Source of the DNA: Pelagibacteraceae bacterium AG-426-M19 | Lineage (GTDB): Bacteria; Pseudomonadota; Alphaproteobacteria; Pelagibacterales; Pelagibacteraceae | Assembly (NCBI GenBank): GCA_003210025.1 | Contig: QCNW01000005.1 | Location: forward strand, 1 to 64,000 | DNA length: 64,000 nt | Reading direction: 5' to 3' | Notes under the pieces: generated by a model | Seen by the model: only the letters and a program-made list of their open reading frames with translations | The model's database searches: none | What the model was told of the DNA's origin: nothing | Position numbers and translations under genes: made by a program | Shown here: positions 11,471-21,003 of the stretch, in pieces | How the letters are laid out: each line of letters opens with the position of its first letter | How positions within the stretch are numbered: position 1 is the first letter of the stretch

Positions 11471-13297
11471 ATGACAACATCAATACGTAACATCACCATA
11501 ATTGCTCATGTTGACCATGGCAAGACTACTTTGATTGATAACTTAATGAAACAGAGTGGTTCTTTTAGAGAAAATGAAGTTGTTGACGAAAGACTCATGG
11601 ACTCCGGGGAACTTGAAAAGGAAAGAGGTATTACAATTCTTGCCAAACCAGCTTCCATAAATTGGAAAGATTCTAGAATTAATATTATTGATACACCTGG
11701 ACATAGAGATTTTGCTGCAGAAGTTGAAAGAGTTCTTAGTATGGCTGATGGTGCATTATTGTTAATAGATTCAGCCGAAGGGGTAATGCCTCAAACTAAA
11801 TTTGTATTAGCAAAAGCACTTAAACAAGGCCTTAAACCAATAGTAGTTATTAATAAATTAGACAAAGCTGACCAAAGGGCCGATGAAGTTTTAAATGAGA
11901 CTTTTGACTTATTTGTCAGCTTAGATGCCAACGAGGAGCAATTAGATTTTCCAGTTATTTACGCAAGTGGAAGATCTGGGTGGGCATCCAAAGAAATAGA
12001 TGGTCCAAGAGATAATTTAAATCCATTATTAGATCTAGTCATAGATCATGTTAAGCCAGCAGAATTTGACAAGTCCAAGCCTTTTGCAATGCTTTCGACT
12101 CTTTTATATGCAGACAGTTTTTTGGGTAGAAGTTTAGTTGGTAGAATTTCACAAGGTACAGCAAAAGCAAACCAACAAATAAAGGCAATTAATCTTGATG
12201 GAGAAAAAGTTGATGAAGGTAGATTAACAAAAATATTTAGATACGAGGGGACAAAAAAAGTGCCAATAGAAGTTGGCGAAGCTGGAGATATTGTAGTTAT
12301 CGCTGGATTAGAAAAAGCAAATGTTGCTGATACCATTTGTGATACTGAGGTAGATACACCAATCCAAGCAACCCCAATTGATCCGCCAACGATGTCTATT
12401 AAAATAACAATAAATAGTTCTCCATTAGCTGGTACTGAAGGTAAAAAACTTACAAGTACTCAAATTAGAGAGAGATTAGTTCAAGAGGCGCAGAATAATG
12501 TCGGAATTTCTTTTTCAGAAAATGAAAACAAAGATTCATTTGAAATAAGTGGTAGAGGCGAATTAATGTTAGAAATATTATTAACACAAATGAGACGTGA
12601 AGGATTTGAAATGACAGTAAGCCCTCCTAGAGTTTTGTTTCAAAAAAATGAAATTGGTGAAAAATTAGAACCTATTGAAGAAATTACTATGGATCTTGAC
12701 GAAGAATTCTCTTCTAAAGTTATAGACTCCATGAATAAAAGAAAAGGAAAGTTAACAGATCTTAAAGATACTGGAAAAAATAAAAAACGATTAATCTTTC
12801 ATGCACCAACAAGAGGTTTAATGGGATACACTAGTAGATTTCTTACTCTAACTAAAGGAACAGGAGTAATAAACAGAATATTCCATTCCTATGGAAAATT
12901 TGAGGGAGATATGGAAGGCAGAAGAAATGGTGCATTAATTTCTATGGAGCAAGGAAAAGCAGTGGCATTTGCAATTTATAATCTACAGGCAAGAGGAGAG
13001 ATGTTTGTTACTCATAACGATCCAGTTTATTCAGGTATGATTGTAGGATTGTCACCTAAACCTGGTGATATGATTATAAATGTCATGAAAGGTAAAAAAC
13101 TTACAAATATGAGGACACAAGGAACAGATGAAAATGTTGTCTTAACTCCCGTAAGAAAGATGTCTATTGCTGAACAATTGAGCATGTTAAATTCTGATGA
13201 AGCATTAGAAATTACACCAAATTCATGCAGATTAAGAAAAGCTGTGCTTGATCCTCACGAGAGAAAAAAGCTCTCTAAATTATCAGAAGCTTCTTAA
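11471..13297 (+). CDS. typA: Ribosome-associated GTPase TypA/BipA
   Basis: TypA/BipA is a translational GTPase of the EF-G/LepA superfamily that acts on ribosome assembly and stress or cold adaptation. The 608-residue length is typical. Motifs are G1 AHVDHGKTT (residues 12-20), the switch-I RGITI, G3 DTPGHRDF and G4 NKLDKAD, with the C-terminal GLMGYTSRFLTLTKGTG block that distinguishes TypA. The gene stands alone after the groEL terminator. Its end lies 7 bp from the convergent 13305-13760 gene. Confidence 0.96.
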   Translation: MTTSIRNITIIAHVDHGKTTLIDNLMKQSGSFRENEVVDERLMDSGELEKERGITILAKPASINWKDSRINIIDTPGHRDFAAEVERVLSMADGALLLIDSAEGVMPQTKFVLAKALKQGLKPIVVINKLDKADQRADEVLNETFDLFVSLDANEEQLDFPVIYASGRSGWASKEIDGPRDNLNPLLDLVIDHVKPAEFDKSKPFAMLSTLLYADSFLGRSLVGRISQGTAKANQQIKAINLDGEKVDEGRLTKIFRYEGTKKVPIEVGEAGDIVVIAGLEKANVADTICDTEVDTPIQATPIDPPTMSIKITINSSPLAGTEGKKLTSTQIRERLVQEAQNNVGISFSENENKDSFEISGRGELMLEILLTQMRREGFEMTVSPPRVLFQKNEIGEKLEPIEEITMDLDEEFSSKVIDSMNKRKGKLTDLKDTGKNKKRLIFHAPTRGLMGYTSRFLTLTKGTGVINRIFHSYGKFEGDMEGRRNGALISMEQGKAVAFAIYNLQARGEMFVTHNDPVYSGMIVGLSPKPGDMIINVMKGKKLTNMRTQGTDENVVLTPVRKMSIAEQLSMLNSDEALEITPNSCRLRKAVLDPHERKKLSKLSEAS

Positions 13298-13304
13298 AAA
13301 ATTA

Positions 13305-13760
13305 TTATTCAGATTTATTTTTAGTAAAAGGCAGCCACTTTTCAAATGCTGATTTACTAGGCCCGTCATATGGAATTGAGTAAGAGTTTGTTCTTGTCAA
13401 TACTTCAATTCCTTTAGAGAAAACAAAAATAAAAACTATGACAAAAACAATTGTCATTATTTTAAATGGATCAAAATTTTTTGTCTTAAAAACACTAACA
13501 GCTTTTGCTTCAGCTCTATGAAATTGTTTAAACGTATAATAAACAGCAAATATTAAACCTATATGAGCAACATATGTCCCTGCCCAACCAAATGCAAAAG
13601 TGGCGTATGAAAATACGTATAAACTAAATACTGTTGTCCATATAAAACTCAAGACTAATAATATTTGTAGTCTTACAGTTTTGGGAAGAGCTCTTAAATC
13701 ATTTTTACTATCGTCAAATAGTATATTCGCTGATTCTTTCATCCAACCTTTTATAGACAT
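13305..13760 (-). CDS. Unrecognised small membrane protein
   Basis: I do not recognise this 151-residue protein. It has a short charged N-terminus (MSIKGWMKESANILFDDSKND) and two close hydrophobic segments at about residues 32-52 and 57-76. A basic linker (HRAEAKAVSVFKTKN) and a third hydrophobic segment at about 97-117 follow, with a soluble tail containing YSIPYDGPSKSAFEKWLPF. This gives three predicted membrane spans. No cofactor motif is evident. It runs leftward, 60 bp from the YczE-like gene, which is in the same direction. Confidence 0.6.
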   Translation of the reverse strand: MSIKGWMKESANILFDDSKNDLRALPKTVRLQILLVLSFIWTTVFSLYVFSYATFAFGWAGTYVAHIGLIFAVYYTFKQFHRAEAKAVSVFKTKNFDPFKIMTIVFVIVFIFVFSKGIEVLTRTNSYSIPYDGPSKSAFEKWLPFTKNKSE

Positions 13761-13820
13761 AATTTATATTTACAATTTTTATTCAATATTAACAATCGAC
13801 TAATTGTCCACTAAAAACAT

Positions 13821-14468
13821 TTACTTCGTAACTTTATCCACAATATAAATTCCTAAAGCTACTGCAGGACCTATCCCAAATGCAAATATTATAGTGCCCA
13901 AACCAACAGTTCCTCCTAAATACCAACCAGATATAACAGCTGAAATTTCTAAAGTGGCTCGAATTAAAGCAATAGGAAGTTGAGTTTTTTTTGTTAGACC
14001 CGTCATCAATCCATCTCTAGGACCAGGGCCTAAATTTGCAATTAAGTATATCCCACTTCCTAGACCGACAAGCAATACAGAAAATACAGCAAGAATATAT
14101 TTTGAAGAGGTAGCTAAAGGAGGATCAAAAAGAAAAAGCGTCAAATCAATTATCGCTGCTATAATTAAAATATTTAGAATTGTACCAATTCCTGGTTTTT
14201 GTTTTAGTGGAAACCAAAACCCTAAAACAATAATACTTATTATGAATGTAGATAATCCAATCGAGATATTTAATATATTTGATAACCCTTCTGCAAGAAC
14301 AGACCATGGAGAATTACCAGTAGTAGAAACTAATAAAAGAGCCTCCCCCAAACCAAATAAAGTTAATCCAACACATAAGAGTATAAAAGTTGTAAATTTA
14401 GGTTTTAAATTTAAAGGTTTTTCTGAACTCCAGGATTTTGAGGGAATATTTTTAATGGTTAAAAACAT
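13821..14468 (-). CDS. YczE/YyaS/YitT-type integral membrane protein
   Basis: This 215-residue protein has about five predicted membrane helices after a 25-residue cytosolic lead. It resembles the COG2364/YczE group through GLGEALLLVSTTGNSPWSVLAEG and the later LVGLGSGIYLIANLGPGPRDGLMTGL, a duplicated half-protein motif of that family. Function in the family is not settled; roles in export or membrane homeostasis have been suggested. There is nothing in the neighbourhood to narrow it. Confidence 0.72.
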   Translation of the reverse strand: MFLTIKNIPSKSWSSEKPLNLKPKFTTFILLCVGLTLFGLGEALLLVSTTGNSPWSVLAEGLSNILNISIGLSTFIISIIVLGFWFPLKQKPGIGTILNILIIAAIIDLTLFLFDPPLATSSKYILAVFSVLLVGLGSGIYLIANLGPGPRDGLMTGLTKKTQLPIALIRATLEISAVISGWYLGGTVGLGTIIFAFGIGPAVALGIYIVDKVTK

Positions 14469-14547
14469 AATTATTTAGACTATTTATCTTTTAAACATAG
14501 AAATTCTATATAAAGTTCTAACAAGTTAATTAAAATAATATGAAATA

Positions 14548-15225
14548 ATGAGAAAATTCTTGGTAATTTTGTTGGTTTTGTCTTCTCTTTTTTTGCAAGC
14601 ACATACTGATCACTATAAAAATTATTCAAATATAGAAATGGAAATTTTTAAAGATGATGAAAAAATAGGAGAAAGCATTTTTACATTTAAAAAAGAAGAA
14701 GATAAATTTATTGTAAAAAATTCAACTAATTTTGAAGTGAAATTATTGGGTGTTACAGTATTCTCAATAAAAAGTAGAGGAACTGAAGAATATATTGGAG
14801 ATCAGTTAATTTCATTTAACTCAGAAACATTTCAAAACGATAAGAGAAAATATGTAAATTTAATTTTTGACGAAAAAAAAGAGAAGTTTATGATTGATGG
14901 ATCTTCATATAAGGGTGAGGCGGATAAAGAAAATATAATTGGTCATTGGTGGAATCATAGAATTTTGCAAACCGAGACACAAATAAGTCCATTATCTGGA
15001 AGTGTAAAAAAACAAAACATAGAATTTTTGGGAAAAAAAAAAATAAAACTTTATAATAAAGAATATAATGTTGAACATTTTAGACTATTTTCTACTGACC
15101 CAAATCTACCTGATGATAAAAAATTAAATTTTGAAATATGGTACAATAAGAAAAAAGCTTTAATTATAAAAGTAGCTTATAAGAGAATGGGTCTATGGGA
15201 ATATAGACTTAAAAAAATTCAATAA
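14548..15225 (+). CDS. Secreted protein, DUF6134-like
   Basis: This 225-residue protein has a clear N-terminal signal peptide (MRKFLVILLVLSSLFLQAHT). The mature part is rich in beta-strand-like alternation, with GESIFTFKKEEDKFIVKNSTNFEVKLL and a WYNKKKALIIKVAYKRMGLWEY end. The layout recalls DUF6134-type periplasmic proteins, but I am not certain of the family. It has no catalytic motif. Its stop abuts that of tldE with no intervening base. Confidence 0.6.
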   Translation: MRKFLVILLVLSSLFLQAHTDHYKNYSNIEMEIFKDDEKIGESIFTFKKEEDKFIVKNSTNFEVKLLGVTVFSIKSRGTEEYIGDQLISFNSETFQNDKRKYVNLIFDEKKEKFMIDGSSYKGEADKENIIGHWWNHRILQTETQISPLSGSVKKQNIEFLGKKKIKLYNKEYNVEHFRLFSTDPNLPDDKKLNFEIWYNKKKALIIKVAYKRMGLWEYRLKKIQ

Positions 15226-16542
15226 TTATTTTCCCGCCACTGTCATTTGATTAATCAACAAAGTAGGAGCATTTGTTGAGTACTTCATCTCTAAATCATT
15301 TGCTAAAGTAATATTTTTAAACATTTCCTTAAAATTTCCAGCTATAGTTATTTCACTTACCGGGTAAGTTAACTCTCCGTCCTCAACCATAAATCCTGAG
15401 GCTCCAACTGAGTAATCTCCAGTAATGATATTACCACCATGGCCTATAGTCTCTGTTATGTATAGAAACTTTTTTTCTAAATTTAGTAAATCCTTGAAAC
15501 TTAAATCACCATTTTCAAAGTATAAATTTGTTGTTCCTCCAGATCTTCCATTAGATTTTAAATTTAACTTTTTACCATAATAAGTATCAATTAAATAATT
15601 TTTTAAAATGCCATTCTCAACTAGTTTCAAAGAATTAGTTTCGACGCCTTCGCTATCAAAGTTTTGGGAGCCTAATCCTTTTTCAATTTTTGGATCATCG
15701 ATGATATTAATTGAATTTGGAAAAACTTCAGAATTGATTTGATCTTTTAAAAAAGAAGTTCCTCTTGCAATAGCACTCGCACTTATTGCGCTTGCTAGTG
15801 TACTTAATATTCCTTTGGAAATTCTTTTATCGAATATAACCCCAATTTTTTCACTCTTGATTTTTTTTGGGCCTAACTTTTTTATTGCTTTATTAGCAGC
15901 TATTTTTCCAATTTCTTCTGGTTTCATCATATCTTGCAAGAATCTTGTGCTTCCAAACTCGTAATCTCTTTCCATTGCACCATTAATTCTTGATACAGCT
16001 ACGCATGAAGATGAAAAATTTGAGGTTTTGTATCCACCTAAGAAACCATTACTGTTTGCAAGTATAAAATTATTTTTATTTTCAGTAAAACCAGCTTCAG
16101 TATTAACTATTTTTTCGTCCGTTGATGCTGTTTCTTCAACTTTTTTTAAAAATTCAATCTTTTTATCATTTGGATAATGTGTTTCATCATAGAGATTAAG
16201 GTCTCTTATCTCTTTAGACATTAAATCTTTATCTGGTAACGAATTATTTTCATCTGATGGAGTAATTTTTGTAGCATCAATACAACGTTCTATTAGTTTT
16301 TCTAAGTTTGATTTAGATAAATCTGATGAATTAATGCTTGATTTTTTTTTCTCTATATAAGTAGTTAAATTGACAGCAAAACTATCTGCTCTATTTGACT
16401 CGTCTAATTTTTTATTTCTAAAACTAACATTTTCTGAAACAGAGTGAATTACTTTTATACCCACATCCGTAGCTCCTAGTTTTTTAGAGTTTTCAATACA
16501 ATAAGACGCTATATCTTTTAAAAATTCCTGATCCCTTATCAT
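15226..16542 (-). CDS. tldE: TldE/PmbA metalloprotease subunit
   Basis: TldE (PmbA) pairs with TldD to form a heterodimeric protease that degrades unfolded peptides and matures microcins and other modified peptides. This 438-residue protein shows the family fold through FVVEDGEL-like FMVEDGELTYPVSEITIAGN and ETIGHGGNIITGDYSVGASG. It lacks the HExxxH zinc motif, as expected for the TldE partner. It starts 5 bp after tldD, so both genes form one leftward operon in the order tldD-tldE. Confidence 0.9.
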   Translation of the reverse strand: MIRDQEFLKDIASYCIENSKKLGATDVGIKVIHSVSENVSFRNKKLDESNRADSFAVNLTTYIEKKKSSINSSDLSKSNLEKLIERCIDATKITPSDENNSLPDKDLMSKEIRDLNLYDETHYPNDKKIEFLKKVEETASTDEKIVNTEAGFTENKNNFILANSNGFLGGYKTSNFSSSCVAVSRINGAMERDYEFGSTRFLQDMMKPEEIGKIAANKAIKKLGPKKIKSEKIGVIFDKRISKGILSTLASAISASAIARGTSFLKDQINSEVFPNSINIIDDPKIEKGLGSQNFDSEGVETNSLKLVENGILKNYLIDTYYGKKLNLKSNGRSGGTTNLYFENGDLSFKDLLNLEKKFLYITETIGHGGNIITGDYSVGASGFMVEDGELTYPVSEITIAGNFKEMFKNITLANDLEMKYSTNAPTLLINQMTVAGK

Positions 16543-16547
16543 TTAGA

Positions 16548-17960
16548 TTAAAGTTTTGTTCCACCAACAGTCATCTTATTTATAAGAATTGATGGCTGAG
16601 CTACTCCTACTGGAACACCCTGTCCAGCTTTCCCACATGTTCCAATACCTGGATCTAATTTCATATCATTACCCACTAATGAAACTTCTTTTAAAATTGA
16701 TGGTCCATCTCCAATTAATGTAGCACCTTTGATTGGTGATCCTATTTTGCCATTATAGATTTCATATGCTTCCGTACAGTTAAAAACAAATTTTCCTGAA
16801 GTTATGTCTACTTGTCCTCCCCCAAAACTTACAGCGAAAATACCTTTATCAACTGAACTTATCATTTCATCTTGTGAATATTTACCTGACAACATCATTG
16901 TGTTTCTCATTCTTGGTAAAACCACATGTTTATAACTTTCTCTTCTTCCGCTACCTGTTGACTTAGTTCCCATTAAACGAGCGTTTAGACGGTCTTGCAT
17001 ATAGTTTTTTAAAATTCCATTTTCTATTAAAACTGTATTTTCAGTAGGCGTTCCTTCATCATCTATTGTTAAACTTCCTCTTCTTTGATGTAATGTGCCA
17101 TCATCTACAATTGTTACTCCTTCACTTGCTACTTGCTGCCCCATTAAATTATGAAAAGCTGAAGTTTTTTTTCTATTGAAATCTCCTTCAAGACCATGTC
17201 CGATTGCTTCGTGAATTAAAATTGCTGGCCATCCAGGACCTAAAACAACTTTCATTTCTCCTGCTGGCGCTGGTTTGCTTTCTAAATTGACATTTGCGAT
17301 TCTAAAAGCTTCATCACAAACATCTTTCCAGCTTTCATCTTTTAGATAATCATCATAACTTTGTCTTCCTCCAACTCCATAAACACCTGTTTCTTTTTTT
17401 CCATCTTTTTCTAAAACAACGGAAACGTTGAATCTGACTAGTGGTCTATCATCTTTCAAAATTTGATTATCAGACCTAATAATTTCTATTGATTTATGTT
17501 CACCTAAAAAATTTGCAGTTACTTGATTTACAATTGAGCCTTTTGATCTTAAATAGTTATTAACACTTTTCAGCAAATCTATCTTTGAATCGAAAGTCTT
17601 GCTTTCAATAGGATTAATATTTTCGTAATATTTGCTGTTAGTTTTAGGAATTTCATGGTTGTAGGTTCCTTTTTTTGACTTTAACGTATCTTTTAAATTA
17701 TCGCTTGATTTTCTTAGTGACTCTTTTGAAATATCATTAGAATGAGAGTATGCAACAACTTCGCCTGTAACAGCTCTAAAACCATATCCTTGATCAGAAT
17801 TATAAGTTGAACTCTTTATTTTATTATCATCTAAAACAATAGACTCAGATTTATGATTTTCTAAATATAATTCTCCGTCATCACAGTTTTTTAAGGTTTC
17901 AGTAACAATTGCTTCAGCTTGTGATGTATCTATATCTGTTTCTTTGAAGAAATTTGACAT
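16548..17960 (-). CDS. tldD: TldD metalloprotease subunit
   Basis: TldD is the catalytic half of the TldD/TldE protease. The 470-residue protein carries the zinc motif HEAIGHGLEGD (HExxxH) in the middle, followed by FNRKKTSAFHNLMGQQVA and the conserved C-terminal GTCGKAGQGVPVGVGQ-type block. The first ATG (17960) gives a normal length. It is divergent from the DCC-family gene across an 85-bp gap that must hold both promoters. Confidence 0.93.
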   Translation of the reverse strand: MSNFFKETDIDTSQAEAIVTETLKNCDDGELYLENHKSESIVLDDNKIKSSTYNSDQGYGFRAVTGEVVAYSHSNDISKESLRKSSDNLKDTLKSKKGTYNHEIPKTNSKYYENINPIESKTFDSKIDLLKSVNNYLRSKGSIVNQVTANFLGEHKSIEIIRSDNQILKDDRPLVRFNVSVVLEKDGKKETGVYGVGGRQSYDDYLKDESWKDVCDEAFRIANVNLESKPAPAGEMKVVLGPGWPAILIHEAIGHGLEGDFNRKKTSAFHNLMGQQVASEGVTIVDDGTLHQRRGSLTIDDEGTPTENTVLIENGILKNYMQDRLNARLMGTKSTGSGRRESYKHVVLPRMRNTMMLSGKYSQDEMISSVDKGIFAVSFGGGQVDITSGKFVFNCTEAYEIYNGKIGSPIKGATLIGDGPSILKEVSLVGNDMKLDPGIGTCGKAGQGVPVGVAQPSILINKMTVGGTKL

Positions 17961-18045
17961 CCGAAGAATGTAGTAGTGATTATTAATATATCAACTGCTT
18001 ATTTGGCACATTTGTAAAAATAAAATATTCAAATATAGTTTAATT

Positions 18046-18390
18046 ATGAAGGTTTTTTTTAACAATTCATGCAAAATCTGCAGAGCAGAAATTAATATTT
18101 ATAAAAAAGAAAACATAGAAAATTTGAATTGGATAGACATAACTAAAAATAAAAATGCTGAATTAGAAACAAAAAAAACTGATAAAGATCTTCTAAGAAG
18201 ACTTCATGTAGAACAAGATGGAAAAATCTATGTGGGTATTGATGCTTTTTTACTTATTTGGAAAAGTATTCCAAAATACAAGTTTCTTTATAAATTTTTT
18301 AAACTCCCTGTCATTTACCAGTTATTTTATGTTGGATATGAAATTGTAGCATTCTTTTTGTATTTAAAAAATAAACACCAACTAAACTAA
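18046..18390 (+). CDS. DCC-family (DUF393) thiol-disulfide oxidoreductase-like protein
   Basis: This 114-residue protein begins MKVFFNNSCKICRAE, which is the N-terminal strand and CxxC active site of the DCC/DUF393 thioredoxin-like family (usually FYDGxCxxC; here the Asp is Asn). A later LRRLHVEQDGKIYVGIDAFLLIWKSIP segment matches the family's substrate-like region, and the C-terminus is hydrophobic. The redox partner is unknown. Its stop shares four bases (CTAA) with the stop of the convergent 18387-18680 gene. Confidence 0.78.
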   Translation: MKVFFNNSCKICRAEINIYKKENIENLNWIDITKNKNAELETKKTDKDLLRRLHVEQDGKIYVGIDAFLLIWKSIPKYKFLYKFFKLPVIYQLFYVGYEIVAFFLYLKNKHQLN

Positions 18391-18680
18391 TGTTGAATAG
18401 CGTATAAAATCTGGGTTATAAAAGATAAAAATATAAAAAAAGAGAAAAATAAAATAAAATACATAACTGTAACTGCTCTATTTCTCTTTCTTCTTAAAAT
18501 AACAAATTTTTTATCATCAAGAAAAGAAATGTCTCTATCACCTGGCACTGGATAGTCATAACTCCATCTCCATAAAGACGAACCAAATCTTTTATCTAGT
18601 TTATTATAATAATTTACCCAGGCCAATGACCACATAAACATTAAGAATAAAAATGTTAAAGCTAAAAAAGTTGAGAACAT
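18387..18680 (-). CDS. Unrecognised small membrane protein
   Basis: This 97-residue protein has an N-terminal membrane span (about residues 4-24), a soluble aromatic-rich stretch containing RFGSSLWRWSYDYPVPGDRDISFLDDKKFVILRRKRNR, and a second span at about 70-92. This is a hairpin topology with a loop of about 45 residues. I do not recognise a family. It overlaps the DCC gene by 4 bp at the stops and starts 32 bp from the divergent DnaJ/TerB gene. Confidence 0.55.
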   Translation of the reverse strand: MFSTFLALTFLFLMFMWSLAWVNYYNKLDKRFGSSLWRWSYDYPVPGDRDISFLDDKKFVILRRKRNRAVTVMYFILFFSFFIFLSFITQILYAIQH

Positions 18681-18712
18681 AAATATATTAAATTATATTA
18701 AATTTTTTTTAT

Positions 18713-19432
18713 ATGTCTATCTGGGGAAGTTTAATTGGTGGGATGATCGGTTTTTCTTTAGGAGGACCGTTTGGGATGCTATTGGGTTCCTTAATTGGTG
18801 GAAAAGTATCAAGATCAAGATCAACATTTAAATCATTTGCACAACCTCAACAAGTTTTTGCATTAGCTCTTATAGTTTTATCAGCTAAACTGAGTAAAGC
18901 AGACGGTCAGGTTAGTAGAGAGGAATTAATAGCGGTAAAAGATAAACTCAAAATTCCAGAACATGAATTAGATCAAGTTGGAAAAATTTTTAATAAAGCT
19001 AAAGAAGAAAGCACTGGTTACGAACCATATGCAAAACAAATAGCTCAGATCTATCAAGGAAATATAAATGTGTTGGAAGAAGTCATTAATATATTATTTT
19101 ATATTGCAGAAGCTGATGGAAATATAAGTGATCAAGAATTTAGAATGATACAACATGTTTCCCAATTATTTGGTCTTAGTGATGCTCAGTTCAATGGAAT
19201 AGTTGAGGGTAGGAAATCATCAGATAAACTCAATCCATACGTGGTATTAGAGAGCAAACCTAATGATAATCTTACAGATATTAGAAAAAGATATTTAAAA
19301 TTAAGTAAAGAACATCATCCTGACTTACTTCTAAGTAAAGGAGTTCCTCAGGAAGTTATTGAGGAAAGTAAAAAGAAAATGAGAGCTATTAATTCAGCAT
19401 GGGATCAAATCCAAAAGCTAAAGAGTAATTAA
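18713..19432 (+). CDS. djlA: DjlA-like co-chaperone (TerB domain plus C-terminal J domain)
   Basis: This 239-residue protein begins with a glycine-rich membrane-anchor-like segment ([25 protein letters not shown]), then a TerB-type helical domain (residues about 45-150, containing [11 protein letters not shown] and [11 protein letters not shown] repeats), then a J domain with the diagnostic HHPD tripeptide (about 203-206). This order matches DjlA, a membrane-bound DnaK co-chaperone. The stop shares TTAA with the convergent aceA. The last four codons lie at the aceA end. Confidence 0.88.
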   Translation: MSIWGSLIGGMIGFSLGGPFGMLLGSLIGGKVSRSRSTFKSFAQPQQVFALALIVLSAKLSKADGQVSREELIAVKDKLKIPEHELDQVGKIFNKAKEESTGYEPYAKQIAQIYQGNINVLEEVINILFYIAEADGNISDQEFRMIQHVSQLFGLSDAQFNGIVEGRKSSDKLNPYVVLESKPNDNLTDIRKRYLKLSKEHHPDLLLSKGVPQEVIEESKKKMRAINSAWDQIQKLKSN

Positions 19433-20703
19433 AATTGCTCAGATTCTGTCGAGCCTTCCATTGCTGTTGTGGAGCTCTTTCCGGAACTTATTGTATTGGA
19501 AACTGCATCAAAATAAGAAGTGCCAACTTCTCGTTGATGTTTAACACTGGTATATCCATCTTTTTCTCTAGCAAATTCACTTTGTTGTATTCTAGAGTAA
19601 GCAGTCATACCTTCCTTTTTATACTTTTCTGCAAGCTCGAAAATAGCAATATTTTGCGTATGGAAACCTGCTAAAGTTATAAATTGAAATTTATATCCCA
19701 TCATTCCAATTTTAGTTTGAAATGTTGCAATCTCATCATCAGATAAATGTTTCTTCCAATTAAATGATGGAGAGCAATTATAAGCCAACATCTTTCCAGG
19801 AAATTTTGCATGTATTGCATCAGCAAACTTTTTGGCTTCTTCTAAATTAGGTGTTGCAGTTTCACACCATATTAAATCTGCGTAAGGTGCATAAGCTAAT
19901 CCTCTTGAGATTGCTTGATCAATACCATCTTTTACATAATAAAAGCCTTCAGGTGATCTTTCTCCAGTTAAAAACGGTTTGTCATTTTCATCAAAATCGT
20001 TTGTTATTAGTTTCGCAGCGTTGGCATCTGTTCTTGCAAGAATAATGAGAGGAACGTCGGCAATATCAGCTGCCAATCTTGCTGCTTTTAGATTTCGGAC
20101 CATGGTTCCAGTAGGAACAAGTACCTTACCACCCATATGTCCACATTTTTTTTCACTAGCTAGTTGGTCTTCAAAATGAACTCCGGCTGCGCCAGCTTTT
20201 ATAAATTTTTTTGTTAGCTCAAATACATTTAACGGCCCGCCAAATCCTGCTTCACCATCTGCAATAATTGGCAACATGTAATCAGTTCTTTCGCTGCTAT
20301 TCATATCTCCATCAGCTATTTCCATATGCTGAATTTGATCAGCTCTAATTAAAGAATTATTCATAGACTCAACTAATTTAGGTGCGCTGTCGTAAGGATA
20401 TAAAGATTGATCAGGATACATTTCACCAGCACTGTTTGCGTCTGCTGCAACTTGCCAACCACTTAAATAGATCGCTTTTAAACCTGCTTTTGCATGTTGA
20501 ACAGCTTGATTTCCTGATAAAGAACCAAGTGTGTTTACATATGGCTCTGTATTCAACAATCTCCAGAGTTTTTGAGATTGCTGTTTACACATTGAATACT
20601 CAATTCTAATAGATCCTCTTAGCCTTTCTACTTCATCTGGCTTATAATCCCTTTGTATTCCTGCAAATCTTTTCAACTCGTACGAGATTTTCTCGGCTGA
20701 CAT
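19429..20703 (-). CDS. aceA: Isocitrate lyase
   Basis: AceA splits isocitrate into succinate and glyoxylate, the entry to the glyoxylate shunt, needed for growth on acetate or fatty acids. The 424-residue length fits the short bacterial form. The catalytic signature KKCGHMGG spans residues 185-192 with Cys187, and the substrate-binding [10 protein letters not shown] is present. A strong ribosome site (AAAGGGGGAAT on the minus strand) precedes the ATG. The small 20733-20894 gene lies 29 bp upstream in the same direction, and the divergent regulator with its box cluster lies beyond. Malate synthase is not in the window. Confidence 0.97.
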   Translation of the reverse strand: MSAEKISYELKRFAGIQRDYKPDEVERLRGSIRIEYSMCKQQSQKLWRLLNTEPYVNTLGSLSGNQAVQHAKAGLKAIYLSGWQVAADANSAGEMYPDQSLYPYDSAPKLVESMNNSLIRADQIQHMEIADGDMNSSERTDYMLPIIADGEAGFGGPLNVFELTKKFIKAGAAGVHFEDQLASEKKCGHMGGKVLVPTGTMVRNLKAARLAADIADVPLIILARTDANAAKLITNDFDENDKPFLTGERSPEGFYYVKDGIDQAISRGLAYAPYADLIWCETATPNLEEAKKFADAIHAKFPGKMLAYNCSPSFNWKKHLSDDEIATFQTKIGMMGYKFQFITLAGFHTQNIAIFELAEKYKKEGMTAYSRIQQSEFAREKDGYTSVKHQREVGTSYFDAVSNTISSGKSSTTAMEGSTESEQF

Positions 20704-20732
20704 TATTCCCCCTTTAAAAAAACTAATTCTTT

Positions 20733-20894
20733 TTACTTTTCGTTATATTCTTCTGTAAACTCATTCATTCCACTTGATCCCCAATCGCAGTGGTCATCTC
20801 TTAAATAAACCCCTCTGCTTCTATGCTCTTGGTGCTCTTGGTGATTTGTAGTTTGAGAACTAGTTTCAATGTTTTTTATAGTATTTTTGTCCAT
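20733..20894 (-). CDS. Unrecognised 53-codon gene upstream of aceA
   Basis: This small gene, of no recognised family, would encode 53 residues. It has a His/Glu/Gln-rich centre ([12 protein letters not shown], from a 9-bp direct DNA repeat, gctcttggt) and a tail [24 protein letters not shown] chose the ATG at 20894. A longer GTG start at 20930 would overlap the operator boxes and lacks a ribosome site; the ATG is not preceded by a strong one either. It sits between the box cluster and aceA, so it should be cotranscribed with aceA. It could be a small regulator, a metal-binding peptide or a non-functional leader. Confidence 0.5.
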   Translation of the reverse strand: MDKNTIKNIETSSQTTNHQEHQEHRSRGVYLRDDHCDWGSSGMNEFTEEYNEK

Positions 20895-21003
20895 GTAAAC
20901 TTTATAATTTACAATATTTACAAAATCCACTAAAAATGTTAAAATTCCTGTAAATACAATAAATTTTTTGTAAATAATAATTTACAAAGTTTACAAATAG
21001 TAA
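20895..21003. promoter_or_regulatory. Divergent operator cluster between aceA operon and its regulator
   Basis: This 109-bp gap contains at least five TTTACAAA-like boxes. Forward copies are ATTTACAAT (20907), ATTTACAAAA (20916), ATTTACAAA (20980) and TTTACAAAT (20990). Reverse copies are TGTAAAT near 20950 and TTTGTAAAT (20967). The pattern resembles the RamB/ScfR-type site built on TTTGCAAA, here with A in place of G-C. The gene on the right encodes a matching regulator family, so autoregulation together with control of aceA is likely. Confidence 0.65.
20967..20988. promoter_or_regulatory. Perfect 9-bp inverted-repeat operator
   Basis: TTTGTAAAT at 20967-20975 and ATTTACAAA at 20980-20988 form a perfect inverted repeat with a 4-bp AATA spacer. 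It lies 15 bp before the regulator ATG (21004) and is followed by another half-site at 20990. The position suits repression of the regulator's own promoter. Confidence 0.75.

Noticed and set aside
20704..20732. Glycine riboswitch near aceA
   Set aside because: The 29-bp space before aceA only holds a ribosome site, and no tandem aptamer structure is present; glycine switches in this group are reported at malate synthase, which is not in the window.
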